From Oscillospiraceae bacterium (GTDB lineage: Bacteria; Bacillota; Clostridia; Oscillospirales; Ruminococcaceae), in contig WRHO01000002.1 of assembly GCA_009783205.1 (NCBI GenBank), positions 119,893 to 183,892 of the forward strand: 64,000 bases of DNA, written 5' to 3'. The position numbers and the translations under genes are program-made. Under the pieces are notes generated by a model. The model was not told where the DNA came from, did no database searches, and worked only from the letters and a program-made list of their open reading frames with translations. Below, piece by piece: positions 33,330 to 41,404 of the stretch (its first letter is position 1; every line of letters begins with the position of its first letter).

Positions 33330-35759
33330 TTATTTCAGTGTTACTATAGTTACGCCGTCTTCGCCTTCGCCGTATTTGCCTAAGCGAAACTCTTTTACCT
33401 GTTTATGGCGTTTAAGATAATCGTGAACGGCATTTCTTAATATGCCCGTTCCTTTTCCGTGGATAATCGTAACGCTCCCCATGTGGTTCATTACGCTCGA
33501 ATCAATGAAAGCGTCGACGGCGGATACCCCCTCGTCAGACGACATTCCGCGAATGTCCGTTTCTAACCGCGACCCCGTTACAATGCCCGCTGAATTTGAG
33601 GCTGAATTTGAGGGGGAAAAAGAAACATTACTTTTGTTCAGCGGTTTACCGTTGACGAAAACGCGTTCGTTTTCCTTTTCCGCAACCAAACGCAGGTTTT
33701 TTATATTAGTCTTTGTTTTCATAACCCCGACTTGTACAAAACAATTTCCTTTGGAGTCGGGCAATGAGACGACGCTTCCCTTTTTATTAATATCAACCAA
33801 TAAAACGCTTTCGTACAACCTTAAATCCTCAGCAACAACTGTCAACTGTCCATTGTCAACTGTCAATTGTCCGTCAATCGGATTCGCTTGGTCATGAAGC
33901 CTGTTTAACTCGGAATTGACCCGCGACCGCATACCGCGCACCCGTTCCGAAAAATCGGCTTTGTCCTTACCGCGCTTTAAATCCTCAAGCTCGTCAAGAA
34001 TACCGTCCGCGCTTTGTCTTACGCCTTCGATAATTGACAACGCCTGTTGTCTTGCGTTAGACATTTCTTTTTCGCGAAAAGCGACGGCGGCGGCGCGCTC
34101 ACCCTCTAATTTTGAGGTCAGCTCGCGCGATTCGCGCTCGTTGTTCGATATTTCTTCTTTTAAAGCGTCGATTTCGCGGCGGGAGTCTTCGAGCGCGCCG
34201 ATAATATCGTCAAAGCGTTGATTCTCGCTACTCACTAAGTTTTTTGCGCGGTCAATCACATCGTCGCTTAACCCCAACCGTTTTGCAATAGCCAAGGCGT
34301 TGGATTTCCCGGGGGTGCCGGTGATAAGGCGATATGTCGGGCGGAGCGTCGCGATATCAAACTCACATGAGGCGTTTTCAATTCGGTCGGTTTCTATTGC
34401 GTACATTTTGACCTCTTGATAATGCGTCGTGGCGATGATAAGACAGCCCTTTTGCTTCAAATAATCGAGTATTGCGACCGCTAACGCGCCCCCCTCCGAC
34501 GGGTCGGTTCCCGAGCCTAATTCGTCAAGTAAAACCAAATCGCCCGCTTTTGATTCGGTTAAAATCTTAACAATATTCGTCATGTGCGAGGAAAAGGTGG
34601 ATAAGCTTTGTTCAATACTTTGTTCGTCGCCGATATCTGCAAAAACCTCGCCGAGAACCCCAACCCTTGAGCCGTCGGAAACGGGAATCATAAGCCCGCA
34701 ACGGCACATCAACGTCAACAACCCCGCCGTCTTAATCGCAACGGTCTTTCCGCCGGTGTTTGGGCCGGTGATAATAAGCCCCGAATATGTCTCGCCAATA
34801 TTAATGCTGACCGGGACAACCTTATCGGCATTAATGAGCGGGTGTCTCGCGTTGCGAAGGTCGAGGACGGGTAGCTCCGAATTGACGATTTCGGGAACAA
34901 GCCCGCGCATTTTTGCACCGAGATTTGCTTTTGCGAAACAAACCTCAAGATTAATACAAGCGTTGAACCCGTCGTTTAATTGGTCGGCGAACCCGCCGCA
35001 TAAAGCCGATAATTCGGCGATAATACGCTCGATTTCGTCTTTTTCTTTGGCTTTTAAAACACGTATTTCGTTATTTGCCTCAACGACCCCCATAGGTTCG
35101 ACAAAAAGGGTCGCGCCCGAGCCGGAGGTGTCGTGGACTAACCCCGGTATCTCGTTTTTATGCTCTACCTTAACCGGAATAACAAAACGACCGTCCCTTT
35201 GTGTGACGAGCCCCTCCTGCAGAAATTTTTTGGTGTCCGCGTTTCTGATGAGCTTATCCAATCGTTCTCTTATTAAAAGACTTTGTTTTTCTATATTTCT
35301 GCGTATTTTAAACAACTCCGTACTTGCGCGGTCGGAAATCTCATCGTCGGAGAGAATTGCCGAGTCGATTCTCTCGAACAATTCCTTATTCGGAATTAAA
35401 CAATTGAACAAATAAGAAAGGCTGTTGTTATCGGGAGCTTGCTTATGCCAGCTTATGAGGGCGTTTATCTCGCGCAAAACCCGCGCAATGTCTAAAAGCT
35501 CGCGCAATGAAAGACTCCCGCCTTGCACCGCTCTTATAAGCGACGCCCCCGGGTCTGTTATATCGGAAAAACGCGGCGTTCCCAATTTAGACGCCATTTT
35601 AAAAGCGTCGTCCGTTTTTGCCGATTCGGTTCGTATTTTGTCGATATCACAAAGCGGCTCGATTTTGCAAATCCGCTCTTTACAAGCTTGACTGCACGCC
35701 TCTTCCGATAACAGACGCAGTATTTTATCAAGCTCAAGTTTTATATAGTCTTTATTCAT
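33330..35759 (-). CDS. mutS2: MutS2 family endonuclease/ribosome-rescue ATPase
   Basis: 809 residues. The MutS ATPase shows Walker A TGPNTGGKTVAIKT (about residue 330), Walker B LVLLDELGSGTDPSEG and STFSSHMTNI. A long coiled coil (about 510-600), a KOW-like region and a C-terminal Smr nuclease domain (LDIRG-like ETDIRGM, then HGKGTGILR) follow. MutS2 suppresses recombination and acts on collided ribosomes in B. subtilis. A repeat insertion encodes NPIDGQLTVDNGQLTVV at about residues 622-638, between coiled coil and Smr linker. The promoter is the minus half of the palindrome at 35766-35811. Confidence 0.95.
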   Translation of the reverse strand: MNKDYIKLELDKILRLLSEEACSQACKERICKIEPLCDIDKIRTESAKTDDAFKMASKLGTPRFSDITDPGASLIRAVQGGSLSLRELLDIARVLREINALISWHKQAPDNNSLSYLFNCLIPNKELFERIDSAILSDDEISDRASTELFKIRRNIEKQSLLIRERLDKLIRNADTKKFLQEGLVTQRDGRFVIPVKVEHKNEIPGLVHDTSGSGATLFVEPMGVVEANNEIRVLKAKEKDEIERIIAELSALCGGFADQLNDGFNACINLEVCFAKANLGAKMRGLVPEIVNSELPVLDLRNARHPLINADKVVPVSINIGETYSGLIITGPNTGGKTVAIKTAGLLTLMCRCGLMIPVSDGSRVGVLGEVFADIGDEQSIEQSLSTFSSHMTNIVKILTESKAGDLVLLDELGSGTDPSEGGALAVAILDYLKQKGCLIIATTHYQEVKMYAIETDRIENASCEFDIATLRPTYRLITGTPGKSNALAIAKRLGLSDDVIDRAKNLVSSENQRFDDIIGALEDSRREIDALKEEISNNERESRELTSKLEGERAAAVAFREKEMSNARQQALSIIEGVRQSADGILDELEDLKRGKDKADFSERVRGMRSRVNSELNRLHDQANPIDGQLTVDNGQLTVVAEDLRLYESVLLVDINKKGSVVSLPDSKGNCFVQVGVMKTKTNIKNLRLVAEKENERVFVNGKPLNKSNVSFSPSNSASNSAGIVTGSRLETDIRGMSSDEGVSAVDAFIDSSVMNHMGSVTIIHGKGTGILRNAVHDYLKRHKQVKEFRLGKYGEGEDGVTIVTLK
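33834..33882. repeat. AGTTGAC-type repeat inside the mutS2 reading frame
   Basis: On the minus strand TTGACGGACAATTGACAGTT continues as GACAATGGACAGTTGACAGTT. The first 24 bases are the same as in the flgK-flgL gap. It keeps the frame and encodes two copies of DGQLTV / NGQLTV. Confidence 0.8.
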
Positions 35760-35765
35760 GTAAAC

Positions 35766-35811
35766 ATTATATCATACAACTATTGATTTTTCAATAGTTG
35801 TATGATATAAT
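35766..35811. promoter_or_regulatory. Perfectly palindromic divergent double promoter (mutS2 / DUF1015)
   Basis: A 21 bp perfect inverted repeat (ATTATATCATACAACTATTGA at 35766-35786, its complement at 35791-35811) with loop TTTT. Each arm carries a TATAAT, and the centre provides a -35 for each direction. Plus: TTGATT 35783-35788, 17 bp, TATAAT 35806-35811. Minus: TTGAAA 35794-35789, 17 bp, TATAAT 35771-35766. Plus drives the DUF1015 gene, minus drives mutS2. Confidence 0.8.
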
Positions 35812-35846
35812 GAATATATTAAAAGATTTTAAAGGAGAAATAGTTT

Positions 35847-37151
35847 ATGGCATTAATTAAAGCGTTTAAAGGTCTTCGTTACGGCGAAAACGCGGGAGCT
35901 TTAAAAGAACTGTGTTGTCCCCCATATGATATTATAAGCGAGAGCGAGCGACAGGAGTTGCTCAAGAAAAATCCCCACAATATTATCAGATTAGAGCTTC
36001 CCACGTCGTATAAGGACGGCGAAGAGGCACAGGGAACCGCCGCTTATGAAGAGGCGGGGAGGGTTATTAAACAATGGGTCGATACGGGCATATTGGCGGA
36101 CGATAAGGAAGAGAACATTTATGTTTATGAATTTTCGTTTGAACACGAGGGGAAAATTTCGGCGGTTAAAGGCTTTGTCGCTTTAGTTAAGCTCGAAGAA
36201 TTTTCAAAGGGAATTGTTTTACCGCACGAGGAAACGCTCTCTAAAGCAAAAACAGACCGATTTAATCTCATGACCGCGACCGGCTGTAACTTTAGTCAGA
36301 TTTACTCATTGTTCTCCGATAAAGAGAATAAAGTTTTAGCGGTATGTGAAAAAGCAACGACGGGCAAACCCGCCTCCGAGTTTACAGACGGCGATAACGT
36401 AACGCACAGACTTTGGAAAATATCCGACTCGTCCGTTATAGCGCAAATTGCCGAATTAATGTCCGCGAAACAGGTGTTTATAGCCGACGGGCATCATCGT
36501 TATGAAACGGCATTGAACTATTGTAAATCCGTCGGCGATAAGGCAAATCAACCCGACAACACCGTCGAATTTGTACCCATGATGTTAGTCAGCATGGAAA
36601 ACCCCGGACTCACCGTATTTCCGACGCACAGAATTGTGCGCGATTTGTCCACCTATGATTATCAGAGCGTTATTACCAAAAGCGGCGAATACTTCGATAT
36701 TACCGAAGGACTCGGTAAGGATGCGGCTCTTTCGGGGCTTTCTGACGTATATGACAAAGGAAAGAGCGGGTTCGTTTTGTACGAAAAAAGCGGGTATACG
36801 CTCATGGTTTTGAAGGATAAAGGCGTTATGAAGGCTATACTTCCCGACGCGCACGAATCGTTACGCAATCTCGACGTAAGTATATTACATTCGCTCGTTT
36901 TAGAGCGGGTATTCGGAATTGATAAGGAAAATATGGCGGCGCAAAAAAATCTCACTTATATGAAATTAGCCGAAGACGCGATTCAAGCGGTCGACAACGG
37001 ACAGGCAAACTGTTGCTTCCTTCTTAATTCGACGAGGGTAAGCGAAATACGTGATGTATCGTTAGCGGGCGGAAAAATGCCGCAAAAGTCAACATATTTT
37101 TATCCGAAATTGACCACCGGTCTCGTTATGAACAGAATATTTAAGGGATAG
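35847..37151 (+). CDS. DUF1015 family protein
   Basis: 434 residues, a conserved family of unknown biochemical function common in anaerobes. Seen motifs: an N-terminal LRYGENAG and CCPPYDIIS, then PHEETLSKAKTDRFNLM around residue 128, and IADGHHRYETAL around 211, resembling a metal- or nucleotide-binding site (members have been compared to SpoIIE-like or ParB-like folds, without proof). Length is normal. RBS AAAGGAGAAA. Single gene with its own promoter. Confidence 0.85.
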   Translation: MALIKAFKGLRYGENAGALKELCCPPYDIISESERQELLKKNPHNIIRLELPTSYKDGEEAQGTAAYEEAGRVIKQWVDTGILADDKEENIYVYEFSFEHEGKISAVKGFVALVKLEEFSKGIVLPHEETLSKAKTDRFNLMTATGCNFSQIYSLFSDKENKVLAVCEKATTGKPASEFTDGDNVTHRLWKISDSSVIAQIAELMSAKQVFIADGHHRYETALNYCKSVGDKANQPDNTVEFVPMMLVSMENPGLTVFPTHRIVRDLSTYDYQSVITKSGEYFDITEGLGKDAALSGLSDVYDKGKSGFVLYEKSGYTLMVLKDKGVMKAILPDAHESLRNLDVSILHSLVLERVFGIDKENMAAQKNLTYMKLAEDAIQAVDNGQANCCFLLNSTRVSEIRDVSLAGGKMPQKSTYFYPKLTTGLVMNRIFKG

Positions 37152-37160
37152 GTTTAATTT

Positions 37161-37199
37161 ACACCTTGTTGGTGTCGGAAAGGCATGGTCATATTTATT
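37161..37199 (+). repeat. Hairpin/SD leader element, copy F
   Basis: A short hairpin ACACC-TTGTT-GGTGT (37161-37175) is followed directly by CGGAAAGGCATGGTCATA (37176-37193) and the next gene's ATG at 37200. Same tail as copies A and E; different, shorter hairpin. Confidence 0.6.
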
Positions 37200-38366
37200 A
37201 TGAAAGAAGAAATAAGAAAAGAGCTGACCGAGCATATTATTCCTTTTTGGGACGCGCTTATCGACGTCGAAAACGGGGGATTCTACGGCTCGGTAAACCA
37301 CGATTTGATTGTTGATAAGGGTGGGTTTAAAAACGCCGTTTTACATTCGAGGATTTTGTGGTTTTATTCGAATTGTTACAGTGTTTTGAAAAAAAACGAA
37401 TACTTAGATATGGCGCGACACTGTTACGATTTTTTAATAAAGAACCTTCTCGACCGCGAGTCGGGCGGCGTTTTTTGGTCGGTAAATGTTAAGGGCGTAC
37501 CCGTCGACCCTATGAAGCACGCTTATTGTAACGCTTTTTTCCTTTATGCAGTATCGAGCTATTACGGTATTTCCCGCGACAACACCGCGCTAAATAACGC
37601 AGTGCGTATTTTTGAGCTTATCGAAACGAATATGGCGGACAAAATAGGTTATGCCGAGTCGTTCGACCGCGATTGGAACGCACAGGAGAATGAGCTTTTG
37701 TCGCGGAAGGATTTAAAAGCCGAAAAGACAACCGGAACGGTTCTGCATTTAATTGAGGCGTATACAGAGCTTTACCGGGTTAGCAAAAACGGAGACGTCG
37801 CGGCGCGGCTAAAGTATCTTCTGCAGTTAGTTTTTTATAAAATCTACGACAGACAAAACCACATTCTCCCCGAGTTTTTTGATAAAAACATGAATCAAAT
37901 AAGCGATATACATTTATACGGACACGATATAGAGGGCGCGTGGGTCATTTCCTTAGCCGCAGACATTGCCGAGGAAACGCTCGACGACGAACTCATTATG
38001 AATGTTCGCGAAATGTGTCGGCTACTTGTCGAAAAGAGCAACGAAACCGCTTTTGGCGGCAACGGAGCGATGTTTTACGAAAACAACGCGGGTTTTGTAA
38101 ATAAACGTCGCGCCTGGTGGGTACAAGCAGAAGCGTTGAACGCTTTTTCGGACGCTTATGAAAGGTACGGAAATCCGGAATATTTAACCCGCGCCGAAGG
38201 ACTTTGGGAGTATATCAAGAATTATATTATCGACAAACGAAGCGGCGGCGAATGGTTCAATGAATTAGACGAAAACGAAGCCCCCGTGCGTTTACCGATT
38301 GTCGGCGATTGGAAATGTCCGTATCACAACGGGCGTATGTGCCTGACGGCAGTTGACGACAGTTGA
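37200..38366 (+). CDS. AGE-family sugar epimerase, probably cellobiose 2-epimerase
   Basis: Epimerises the reducing-end glucose of cello-oligosaccharides to mannose, or a related N-acylglucosamine reaction, in an (alpha/alpha)6 barrel. 388 residues. Start FWDALIDVENGGFYGSV, then HLYGHDIEGAWVIS with catalytic-type His, RRAWWVQAEALNAF and the end region GDWKCPYHNGRMCL. The last residues (TAVDDS) and stop fall inside an AGTTGAC repeat, so the native C terminus was probably replaced. Start ATG 37200 is preferred to 37185 in the repeat tail. Cellobiose use would fit a fibre-degrading habitat. Confidence 0.85.
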   Translation: MKEEIRKELTEHIIPFWDALIDVENGGFYGSVNHDLIVDKGGFKNAVLHSRILWFYSNCYSVLKKNEYLDMARHCYDFLIKNLLDRESGGVFWSVNVKGVPVDPMKHAYCNAFFLYAVSSYYGISRDNTALNNAVRIFELIETNMADKIGYAESFDRDWNAQENELLSRKDLKAEKTTGTVLHLIEAYTELYRVSKNGDVAARLKYLLQLVFYKIYDRQNHILPEFFDKNMNQISDIHLYGHDIEGAWVISLAADIAEETLDDELIMNVREMCRLLVEKSNETAFGGNGAMFYENNAGFVNKRRAWWVQAEALNAFSDAYERYGNPEYLTRAEGLWEYIKNYIIDKRSGGEWFNELDENEAPVRLPIVGDWKCPYHNGRMCLTAVDDS

Positions 38367-38396
38367 CAGTTGACAGTTGACAGTTGCCGGTTGACG
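38347..38396. repeat. AGTTGAC tandem repeat between convergent genes
   Basis: GGCAGTTGACGACAGTTGAC then AGTTGAC units and CAGTTGCCGGTTGACGGGTG. It supplies the last codons and stop of the epimerase gene and fills the gap to the convergent permease gene stop at 38406. Confidence 0.8.
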
Positions 38397-38405
38397 GGTG
38401 GCGGG

Positions 38406-39590
38406 TTATTGGCGGAGGGCTTCGACGGGGGCTAATTTTGCGGCTTTGATTGCTGGGTAGGCACCGAATATGCCGCCTAAACAAATCGCAAAGCCTATTG
38501 CCGATAATATCGGGGTAGGGTCAAGCGCGAAGTCAAACCCTAATATGAAAAAGCCCGCGGCGGTTACGCCCAAGCCGAGCGCGGCACCTATCCCGCTCCC
38601 CATTGCCGAAATGACGACGCTTTCTATAATGAACTCCCGCGCTATGTCGATATCCTTAGCACCTATTGACTTTTTTATGCCTATCTCGCGTTTTCGTTCA
38701 TTAACGCTGACTAACATGGTCGTCATTACCGTTAATCCCGACACCAAAAGAGATATCCCCGCTATTAGCGATAAAACTATGGTAATTGTTGAAAGTATAC
38801 TTTCGAGATTTTTCTTTTGTTGTAAAAGATTAGACACAATAAGCCCCGAATTTGCACCCCTTTTTTGCTTAATCGTACTGCTGATTGAATCTATGACCGA
38901 TACATCTGCCGAAGCCTGTACGGTTGACGGGTCGGTTATCAAGACGGCGATTTTATCATATGCGTTTCTCCCGGTGAGCATTTGCATTGTGGAAATCGGA
39001 ACATAGACAAAGTTTGGGATAATTCCGGATAACGCCGATTGTAACGAGCTTATTCCCGATTTTGCAACACCGACAATTTCAAAATCATGATACGCCCCGC
39101 CCAACAAAATGCGGGCGTTTTTTCCTATTACATTAGAACGACCGTAGCCCGAAACGGCAATATCCTCATCTATAACGCAGACCATTTTTTTTGCGGCGGT
39201 ATCCTCGGTGGTAATAAGTCGCCCGTGTAACGCCTCGAGCGAAATAATTTCTCTCGCGTTGGCGTTCACCCCCCATGTGAAACAGTTTATATTTTCGTTT
39301 AAAAGCTTAGTTTTATTAATGCTCGCCATTAGCGGCATAGCTTTATCGACCCCCGAAATTCGCGTAATTGCGGTTATGTCGTCTTGGTTCAAGGAGGGCG
39401 GGGCGAGCGCGTTCTCGTGTTGAACAAGGATTGAGTTAATCCCCATTGTTTCGAGGGTTTTCGTAACCTGTTCCCGCCCCGCCGTTCCCGCCGCCGAAAT
39501 AAGCACAACCGCGAATACGCCGACGGCAATCGCAGAAATTGTTAACGCGGAGCGGGTTTTTGCCCTAAAAATGTTTCCGATACTTCTCAT
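38406..39590 (-). CDS. ABC transporter permease, MacB/FtsX type
   Basis: 394 residues. N-terminal transmembrane helix (ISAIAVGVFAVVLISAAG), a large extracytoplasmic MacB-type domain (about residues 45-260), then three C-terminal helices typical of FtsX permeases, ending GGIFGAYPAIKAAKLAPVEALR, the family signature. Works in mechanotransmission-type ABC systems exporting peptides, lipids or drugs. Its adaptor lies 19 bp upstream and the matching ATPase on the opposite strand at 40604, so the system is split into divergent units. Confidence 0.9.
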   Translation of the reverse strand: MRSIGNIFRAKTRSALTISAIAVGVFAVVLISAAGTAGREQVTKTLETMGINSILVQHENALAPPSLNQDDITAITRISGVDKAMPLMASINKTKLLNENINCFTWGVNANAREIISLEALHGRLITTEDTAAKKMVCVIDEDIAVSGYGRSNVIGKNARILLGGAYHDFEIVGVAKSGISSLQSALSGIIPNFVYVPISTMQMLTGRNAYDKIAVLITDPSTVQASADVSVIDSISSTIKQKRGANSGLIVSNLLQQKKNLESILSTITIVLSLIAGISLLVSGLTVMTTMLVSVNERKREIGIKKSIGAKDIDIAREFIIESVVISAMGSGIGAALGLGVTAAGFFILGFDFALDPTPILSAIGFAICLGGIFGAYPAIKAAKLAPVEALRQ

Positions 39591-39609
39591 TATTATAATT
39601 TTCCTACTT

Positions 39610-40281
39610 TCAAGTTATTGCTTCGTTTCTTACTAAGGCATTGTCGTTGACCGAGCCGGGCGAGACAATTATTCGGTCGTTATCGAATAAACCCGACACA
39701 ACCTGCGCCCCGTCCGCTAATTCTATCCCCGTGAGTATATCCCTTCGCGTCGCCGTATTCCCCGAAAGTACATACACAAATTCCCCCGTATCGTCTTGTA
39801 AAATAGCCGAGTAGGGTATTATATTTATTGTCTGCATTTCGTCCGTTTTAATGTCGGCGCGGGCGGTGTACCCTTGTTTCAGCGCGTCGTCGGGGTTGTC
39901 GATTTTGAGGATAACCTCAACCACCGTTTCTTGAATAAACTCCCCCGATTGATTCGTCGCAATCTCGCCGATTTGTAAAACGGTAGCAGTATATACCCCG
40001 TCATCAAACGCCGCGCCTTTGATATCGGCGGGCTGTCCCGGTTCAACGCGGCGTATATCGCTCTCACCCACCGCGATTGTTACAAGCCACGCGCCGTCCT
40101 TGGGGTTGAGCGAGATTAGCCCCGCGCCCGACGCGGTCTGATTATATTCGGTTCGAGCCATTGTTACCGTCTTTACGACCGGTAAAAAGCTTTCGACCGC
40201 ATCGGGTATGTTAAATACCGCAACCCACCCCGCCGCTAATATTACAGCGATTATAACTATTTTAAAAATCATATTTTTCAT
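39610..40281 (-). CDS. MacA/HlyD-like adaptor protein, short form
   Basis: 223 residues with an N-terminal membrane anchor (MIFKIVIIAVILAAGWVAVF) and a beta-barrel plus membrane-proximal domain (VTIAVGESDIRRVEPGQPADI; IPYSAILQDDTGEFVYVL). The lipoyl and long coiled-coil hairpin seen in full-length MacA seem to be missing, which is common in small Gram-positive adaptors. RBS AGGTGG before ATG. Probably the extracytoplasmic partner of the MacB-like permease. Confidence 0.8.
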   Translation of the reverse strand: MKNMIFKIVIIAVILAAGWVAVFNIPDAVESFLPVVKTVTMARTEYNQTASGAGLISLNPKDGAWLVTIAVGESDIRRVEPGQPADIKGAAFDDGVYTATVLQIGEIATNQSGEFIQETVVEVILKIDNPDDALKQGYTARADIKTDEMQTINIIPYSAILQDDTGEFVYVLSGNTATRRDILTGIELADGAQVVSGLFDNDRIIVSPGSVNDNALVRNEAIT

Positions 40282-40455
40282 AAACCGACCACCTCGTTAT
40301 TTGATATCAACACCTAAGAAATTTTAAAAGCACTTTATTATTATGGAAAAAATATGCGGAAATATTATGGGTATATTTATTTTTTTTTAGCTAATATTAG
40401 TTTTAGATTAAAGGTTTTCGGAGATTGCCTAAACTATAACGGGAGTACAGCTAAT

Positions 40456-40626
40456 ATGAATATGATTATTTGTAACGAAAAATGTCTTCATCAAAAAGAG
40501 GGGTATTGCGCGCTTACCGGAGTCGCACAGATTACAAACGCTTTATCCTCCCCCTGTTGTTATTATGAGGATATGGGAAAGGATAAAAAAGGAGGAAGCG
40601 TTAATGATAAAAATACGCTCACTTAA
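40456..40626 (+). CDS. Small cysteine-motif protein of unknown function
   Basis: A 56-residue protein starting MNMIICNEKCLHQKEGYCALTG, with a second pair CCYYED. Spacing CxxxCxxxxxxxC...CC looks like a small metal-binding site. Similar short proteins occur across Clostridia, some with misleading enzyme names. ATG 40456 (GGGAGT upstream) is more likely than the far upstream in-frame ATG at 40354, which precedes a hydrophobic stretch without an RBS. The gene overlaps the ABC ATPase start by 23 bp, so they are coupled. Confidence 0.65.
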   Translation: MNMIICNEKCLHQKEGYCALTGVAQITNALSSPCCYYEDMGKDKKGGSVNDKNTLT

Positions 40627-41272
40627 TAAGACCTATCGCATGGGCGAGAACAAAATAAAGGCGTTAGACAACGTGAACATCGGCGTTAATAAAGGGGAAT
40701 TTGCGGCAATCCTCGGAACATCGGGTTCGGGAAAGACCACCTTAATGAATATAATAGGGTGCTTAGACAAGGCGAGCTCGGGCGAGTATTTTTTATGCGG
40801 GCAAAACGTTTCGAGATTGTCGAGTCGCGCATTAAGCTTTATAAGAAACGAAAAAATTGGGTTTATTTTTCAAGGGTTTAATCTTATACCAACGCTCAGC
40901 GCGCAGGAAAATGTCGAGTTACCGCTTATATACAGAAGGAACGTCCGACACGGTTCAAGAGAACGACAACGCTTGGCTTGTGCGGCTCTCGAGCTTGTGG
41001 GCTTGTCCGAGCGGCGGCGTCATAAGCCCGCGGAGCTTTCGGGCGGTCAGCAACAGCGCGTCGCAATAGCGAGAGCAATCGCGTCCGCGCCCGACCTCAT
41101 TTTAGCCGACGAGCCTTGTGGAAACTTGGATTCAAAATCTGGGAAAAAGGTCATGGATACAATTTCGGAATTAAACCGACAGGGGCGCACAATTGTTTTA
41201 ATTACGCACGACGAAAAGGCGGCGCGTTCGGCGGGGAAGATTATAAGGTTGGCGGACGGACGGGTGTGTTAG
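40604..41272 (+). CDS. ABC transporter ATP-binding protein, MacB/LolD type
   Basis: 222 residues. Walker A GTSGSGKTT, Q-loop FQGFNLIPTLSAQENVELPL, signature LSGGQQQRVAIARAIA, Walker B LILADEP and H-loop ITHDE. The FQ-FNL and E-N-V-E-L-P block places it in the MacB/LolD/FtsE clade that pairs with FtsX-like permeases. RBS AGGAGGAAG before ATG 40604. Most likely the motor for the permease and adaptor encoded on the other strand. Confidence 0.93.
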   Translation: MIKIRSLNKTYRMGENKIKALDNVNIGVNKGEFAAILGTSGSGKTTLMNIIGCLDKASSGEYFLCGQNVSRLSSRALSFIRNEKIGFIFQGFNLIPTLSAQENVELPLIYRRNVRHGSRERQRLACAALELVGLSERRRHKPAELSGGQQQRVAIARAIASAPDLILADEPCGNLDSKSGKKVMDTISELNRQGRTIVLITHDEKAARSAGKIIRLADGRVC

Positions 41273-41404
41273 GAACAGTCCTCATAAAATTTACTCCGCT
41301 CTTGTAAAACTCTTACAAAAAAATCTAATTTATTACTTGTTTTTTGAATATAATCATGATATAATTGTTTTAGTTAAATTGTTCACAAATAGGAGAATTG
41401 TGGT

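Noticed and set aside
34582..35415. A 277-residue frame antisense to mutS2
   Set aside because: The frame is open because of codon bias in mutS2; the MutS2 domains are clear on the other strand.
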